DNA of 8,164 nt from JBLHGU01 sp047615875 (GTDB taxonomy: Bacteria; Pseudomonadota; Gammaproteobacteria; Arenicellales; CAJQKF01), in contig JBLHGU010000230.1 of the NCBI GenBank assembly GCA_047615875.1, positions 1 to 8,164 on the forward strand. Reading direction: 5' to 3'. Made by a program: the position numbers and the translations under genes. Every line of letters starts with the position of its first letter. Positions within the stretch are counted from its first letter, which is position 1. A model generated the notes under the pieces. The model worked only from the letters and a program-made list of their open reading frames with translations. It was not told the origin of the DNA and ran no database searches. Shown piece after piece: positions 6,192 through 8,164 of this stretch.

Positions 6192-7958
6192 TTAAGGTAG
6201 CGCGAGGGTAATCACTGTATTTGTTGCGACCACGCTAACGTATTGCTTTCCATTTACTTCATACGTAAGTGGGCTTGCTCGAATAGTGCGTGGTGCTTCG
6301 TACTGATACAAAGTCTCGCCTGTTTGTGCATGCAGCGCGTAAAAACTGCCATCTTCTATGCCTTGAAATACCAGATCACCCGCAGTTACCATATTGCCGC
6401 TAGCGCCGATTGAGGAGACCGCCGGTAATTCACGCTGCCAAGTTTGTTCGCCGGTGACTGGGCTATAAGCCGAGACTGTTAACAAGGGCGTGTAGTTTTC
6501 TGAAATTCGATCCAAGTCGGAAAAATTTTCTGTATGACCGCGGCTGTCTGGACCCGGGATTAAACTATTGCCTACAGGTTCAACCAACAGAGTAATCGCG
6601 CCATTCTTGCCTGTAACGTAGATCAGTTCGGTGCGGGGGCTAAACGATGCTGAACCAAAACTGGAGCCGCCGTGAGGAAGAATAAAAGGCTCAGTTGTTG
6701 AGTAGGGCGTATACAGTTGTTTGCTACGTGCAGCTAATTCCGGATCATCGAATTCAATGTAAGTCGCACACAGAGGATCCATTGGAACGCCTCTGGCAGT
6801 ATAAGGAATGGGTTGAGTGGGATAAACCACTTCACCAGGAACATCAGTTTGTGTGGGCACAATGGTTTCTACCATGGCGTGAACAGGTTTCCCCGTTGCA
6901 CGGTCCCACATATAGAACAGACAATTCTTGCCGGCTGCAGCGACGCCTTTTATGAGTTCGCCATTGGCGGTGGTGACATCAAATAGTAGTGGCCCGGTAA
7001 CATGGTCCCAGTCCCACAGGTCATGGTGCACAGCCTGGTAGTGCCAACGCAATTTGCCAGTGTCCATGTCGATGGCAATAGTGCTATTCGAAAACAGATT
7101 CGCTCCCACTCGAGCGGAGCCATCATAGTCCGGCGAAGGGTTGCCGGCATTGACATAGACCATGCGCAGTTGTGCATCTATCGCCGGTGGAGTCCACACC
7201 CCGCCACCTGCACGGGCACCAGTTCCCCAGCTTTCTTGCGCCAATTCCCAGCCGGAATCTCTAGGGGTCTGAGGAATGGTATTGAATACCCACTGAATCG
7301 CTCCAGTAGTAGCATCAATGGCAATGACCAGACCGCCAGGAATATGTCCCTCAGAAAGAGCTGCTGCGACATAAATGATGCCGTCATGGAAAGTAGGTGG
7401 AGTAGTTAAGCGATAGCCAATTGTAATCGGATCGATATCCGCCGGATACGTATCTGGATACTGATGATGCAGCCCCTGCGCCACTACTTTGAGAAATCCT
7501 GCGTCACCAAAACTTGCTAGTGTCGCCCCGGTTTCTGCATCGAAGGCATACAGATCCGCACCTCTATAAGCGTAGACTCGGCCTTCGGCATAGGTTGATC
7601 CTCGCACTGGACCATTGGCAGGGCCTGAATCGAGAATGCGCCGCCACAACTCCTCACCGGTCGTAGCATCCAGGGCATACATCGTTGCCCGAGAGTGAAG
7701 ATACATGACTCCATCCACAACCAGAGGAGTTACTTGAGCAATGTCATCTCTAAGCCCCGGTTCAAAAGACCAGAGCATATTCAGCTGATCAACATTGCTG
7801 GTGTTGATTTGATCTAGTGTGGAATAACGGCTGTTTTCGATATTTAGATTTTGACTGGGCCAATTGGCTGTATCGGACTGCGCGGACACCGAACCAAACA
7901 TCAGCATCGATAGTAGGCCAAGTGTGCTATTTAGTATTATTGAAACTTGATTTTTCAT
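6192..7958 (-). CDS. PQQ-dependent dehydrogenase-like quinoprotein, secreted, glucose-dehydrogenase-like active site
   Basis: This 588-aa periplasmic protein has a signal peptide (1-26, ending SVSA before Gln27) and then an eight-bladed PQQ propeller. The N-terminus has the usual NSRYSTLDQINTSNVDQL (42-59). Blade ends include LDATTGEELW (96-105), FDAETG (139-144), IDATTGAIQW (214-223), IDMDTGKLRW (296-305) and YSPVTGEQTW (498-507). NAGNPSPDYDG (270-280) provides the conserved Asn273. AVHHDLWDWD (309-318) provides probable catalytic Asp316 and follows the HHDLWD pattern of glucose dehydrogenase-type enzymes. Lys344 in AAGKNCLFYMWDRATG sits where those enzymes have Lys and alcohol dehydrogenases have Arg. 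There are no membrane helices beyond the signal and no haem motif, so it is not a classical membrane glucose dehydrogenase. The ATG lacks a recognisable AGGAG site; it lies 18 bp after the preceding stop and may rely on re-initiation. Substrate and electron acceptor are unknown. Confidence 0.91.
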   Translation of the reverse strand: MKNQVSIILNSTLGLLSMLMFGSVSAQSDTANWPSQNLNIENSRYSTLDQINTSNVDQLNMLWSFEPGLRDDIAQVTPLVVDGVMYLHSRATMYALDATTGEELWRRILDSGPANGPVRGSTYAEGRVYAYRGADLYAFDAETGATLASFGDAGFLKVVAQGLHHQYPDTYPADIDPITIGYRLTTPPTFHDGIIYVAAALSEGHIPGGLVIAIDATTGAIQWVFNTIPQTPRDSGWELAQESWGTGARAGGGVWTPPAIDAQLRMVYVNAGNPSPDYDGSARVGANLFSNSTIAIDMDTGKLRWHYQAVHHDLWDWDHVTGPLLFDVTTANGELIKGVAAAGKNCLFYMWDRATGKPVHAMVETIVPTQTDVPGEVVYPTQPIPYTARGVPMDPLCATYIEFDDPELAARSKQLYTPYSTTEPFILPHGGSSFGSASFSPRTELIYVTGKNGAITLLVEPVGNSLIPGPDSRGHTENFSDLDRISENYTPLLTVSAYSPVTGEQTWQRELPAVSSIGASGNMVTAGDLVFQGIEDGSFYALHAQTGETLYQYEAPRTIRASPLTYEVNGKQYVSVVATNTVITLALP

Positions 7959-7976
7959 AGAGGCGCCGTTTGAATG

Positions 7977-8164
7977 TTATTGCTTTTCTAGATGTCGGGC
8001 TGCTCGCAAAATATTTTTCAATCCGTAATTTCCTTCGTGGCAGGCAAATTCATAGAGCGGCCCGTCGCCTTTAACCATTGGGAATGACACGGACCAGGGT
8101 CGCTCCCAAGTCGTGTCATCGGTGACAGTAAATTGGTATTGCAACAACCCGTCGTCGATTCTTG
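7977..8164 (-). CDS. C-terminal fragment of an uncharacterised protein, gene continues beyond the window
   Basis: The frame is open from the right edge to TAA at 7979-7977 and gives the last 61 residues; the start lies outside. The visible part reads as a beta-rich stretch, LLQYQFTVTDDTTWERPWSV (6-25), then LYEFACHEGNYGLKNILRAA (36-55) and a charged end. I recall this W-x-(R/K)-PW ... YE-(Y/F)-ACHEGNY ending from secreted or periplasmic proteins of unknown function in environmental bacteria, but I cannot name a domain and have no experimental role for them. Cys41 and His42 are the only Cys and one of two His seen. The 18-bp gap to the quinoprotein start implies one transcript, so it may act on the same substrate or with that enzyme. 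Confidence 0.75.
   Translation of the reverse strand, partial: RIDDGLLQYQFTVTDDTTWERPWSVSFPMVKGDGPLYEFACHEGNYGLKNILRAARHLEKQ

Noticed and set aside
7002..7409. Plus-strand 135-codon frame and several minus-strand frames inside the 588-aa quinoprotein
   Set aside because: They overlap a gene with clear PQQ propeller motifs, have no ribosome sites I trust and show no recognisable domain.
6192..7958. Lanthanide dependence inferred from Asp-Trp-Asp in the 588-aa quinoprotein
   Set aside because: Glucose dehydrogenase-type enzymes, which this active site resembles (HHDLWD, Lys344), also carry Asp-x-Asp while using Ca or Mg, so the motif is not diagnostic here.
1..8164. CRISPR arrays, insertion sequences, tRNA or rRNA genes, tandem repeats
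   Set aside because: I saw no repeated spacer-repeat units, transposase motifs, terminal inverted repeats or cloverleaf sequences. The only repeats at protein level are propeller blades.

Overview
This 8.2 kb window is bacterial. Every well-supported gene lies on the minus strand, so transcription runs from high to low coordinates. The genes encode mostly exported proteins: Sec signal peptides, one lipoprotein, a c-type cytochrome and PQQ-type propeller dehydrogenases. This points to the periplasm of a Gram-negative aerobe. The protein style would fit an environmental (possibly marine) gammaproteobacterium, but the sequence does not fix the taxonomy.

Layout in transcription order. (1) 8164-7977 is the C-terminal 61 codons of an uncharacterised protein. 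(2) 7958-6192, 18 bp later, is a 588-aa secreted PQQ-type quinoprotein dehydrogenase with glucose-dehydrogenase-like active-site features. (3) 6191-5816 is a 376-bp gap with no gene and four hairpins or dyads. (4) 5815-4181 is a 544-aa lipoprotein with twelve regular NHL/SMP-30-type propeller repeats. (5) 4092-3247 is a secreted di-haem cytochrome c. (6) 3250-1565 is a second, alcohol-dehydrogenase-type PQQ quinoprotein whose start overlaps the cytochrome stop by 4 bp. (7) 1564-940 is a more AT-rich stretch with a small multi-TM protein and frame-broken coding sequence before it. (8) 808-1 is a secreted subclass B3 metallo-beta-lactamase, cut by the window end, carrying the Gln116/Met221-type substitutions that characterise GOB enzymes.

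The cytochrome and alcohol-type dehydrogenase form a clear translationally coupled pair: the quinoprotein oxidises a periplasmic alcohol or aldehyde and passes electrons to the di-haem cytochrome and on to the respiratory chain. The lipoprotein propeller just upstream is probably co-transcribed and could bind or hydrolyse a pathway lactone, but that is inference. The other quinoprotein and its partial partner look like a second module for a related substrate. No PQQ biosynthesis gene, transporter or regulator is visible, so the substrate cannot be named.

The most noteworthy items are the GOB-like metallo-beta-lactamase, the unusual metal-ligand set of the alcohol-type quinoprotein, the twelve-repeat lipoprotein, the hairpin-rich gap, and the apparently decayed membrane gene. 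I did not find a clear case for a wholly new biological system.
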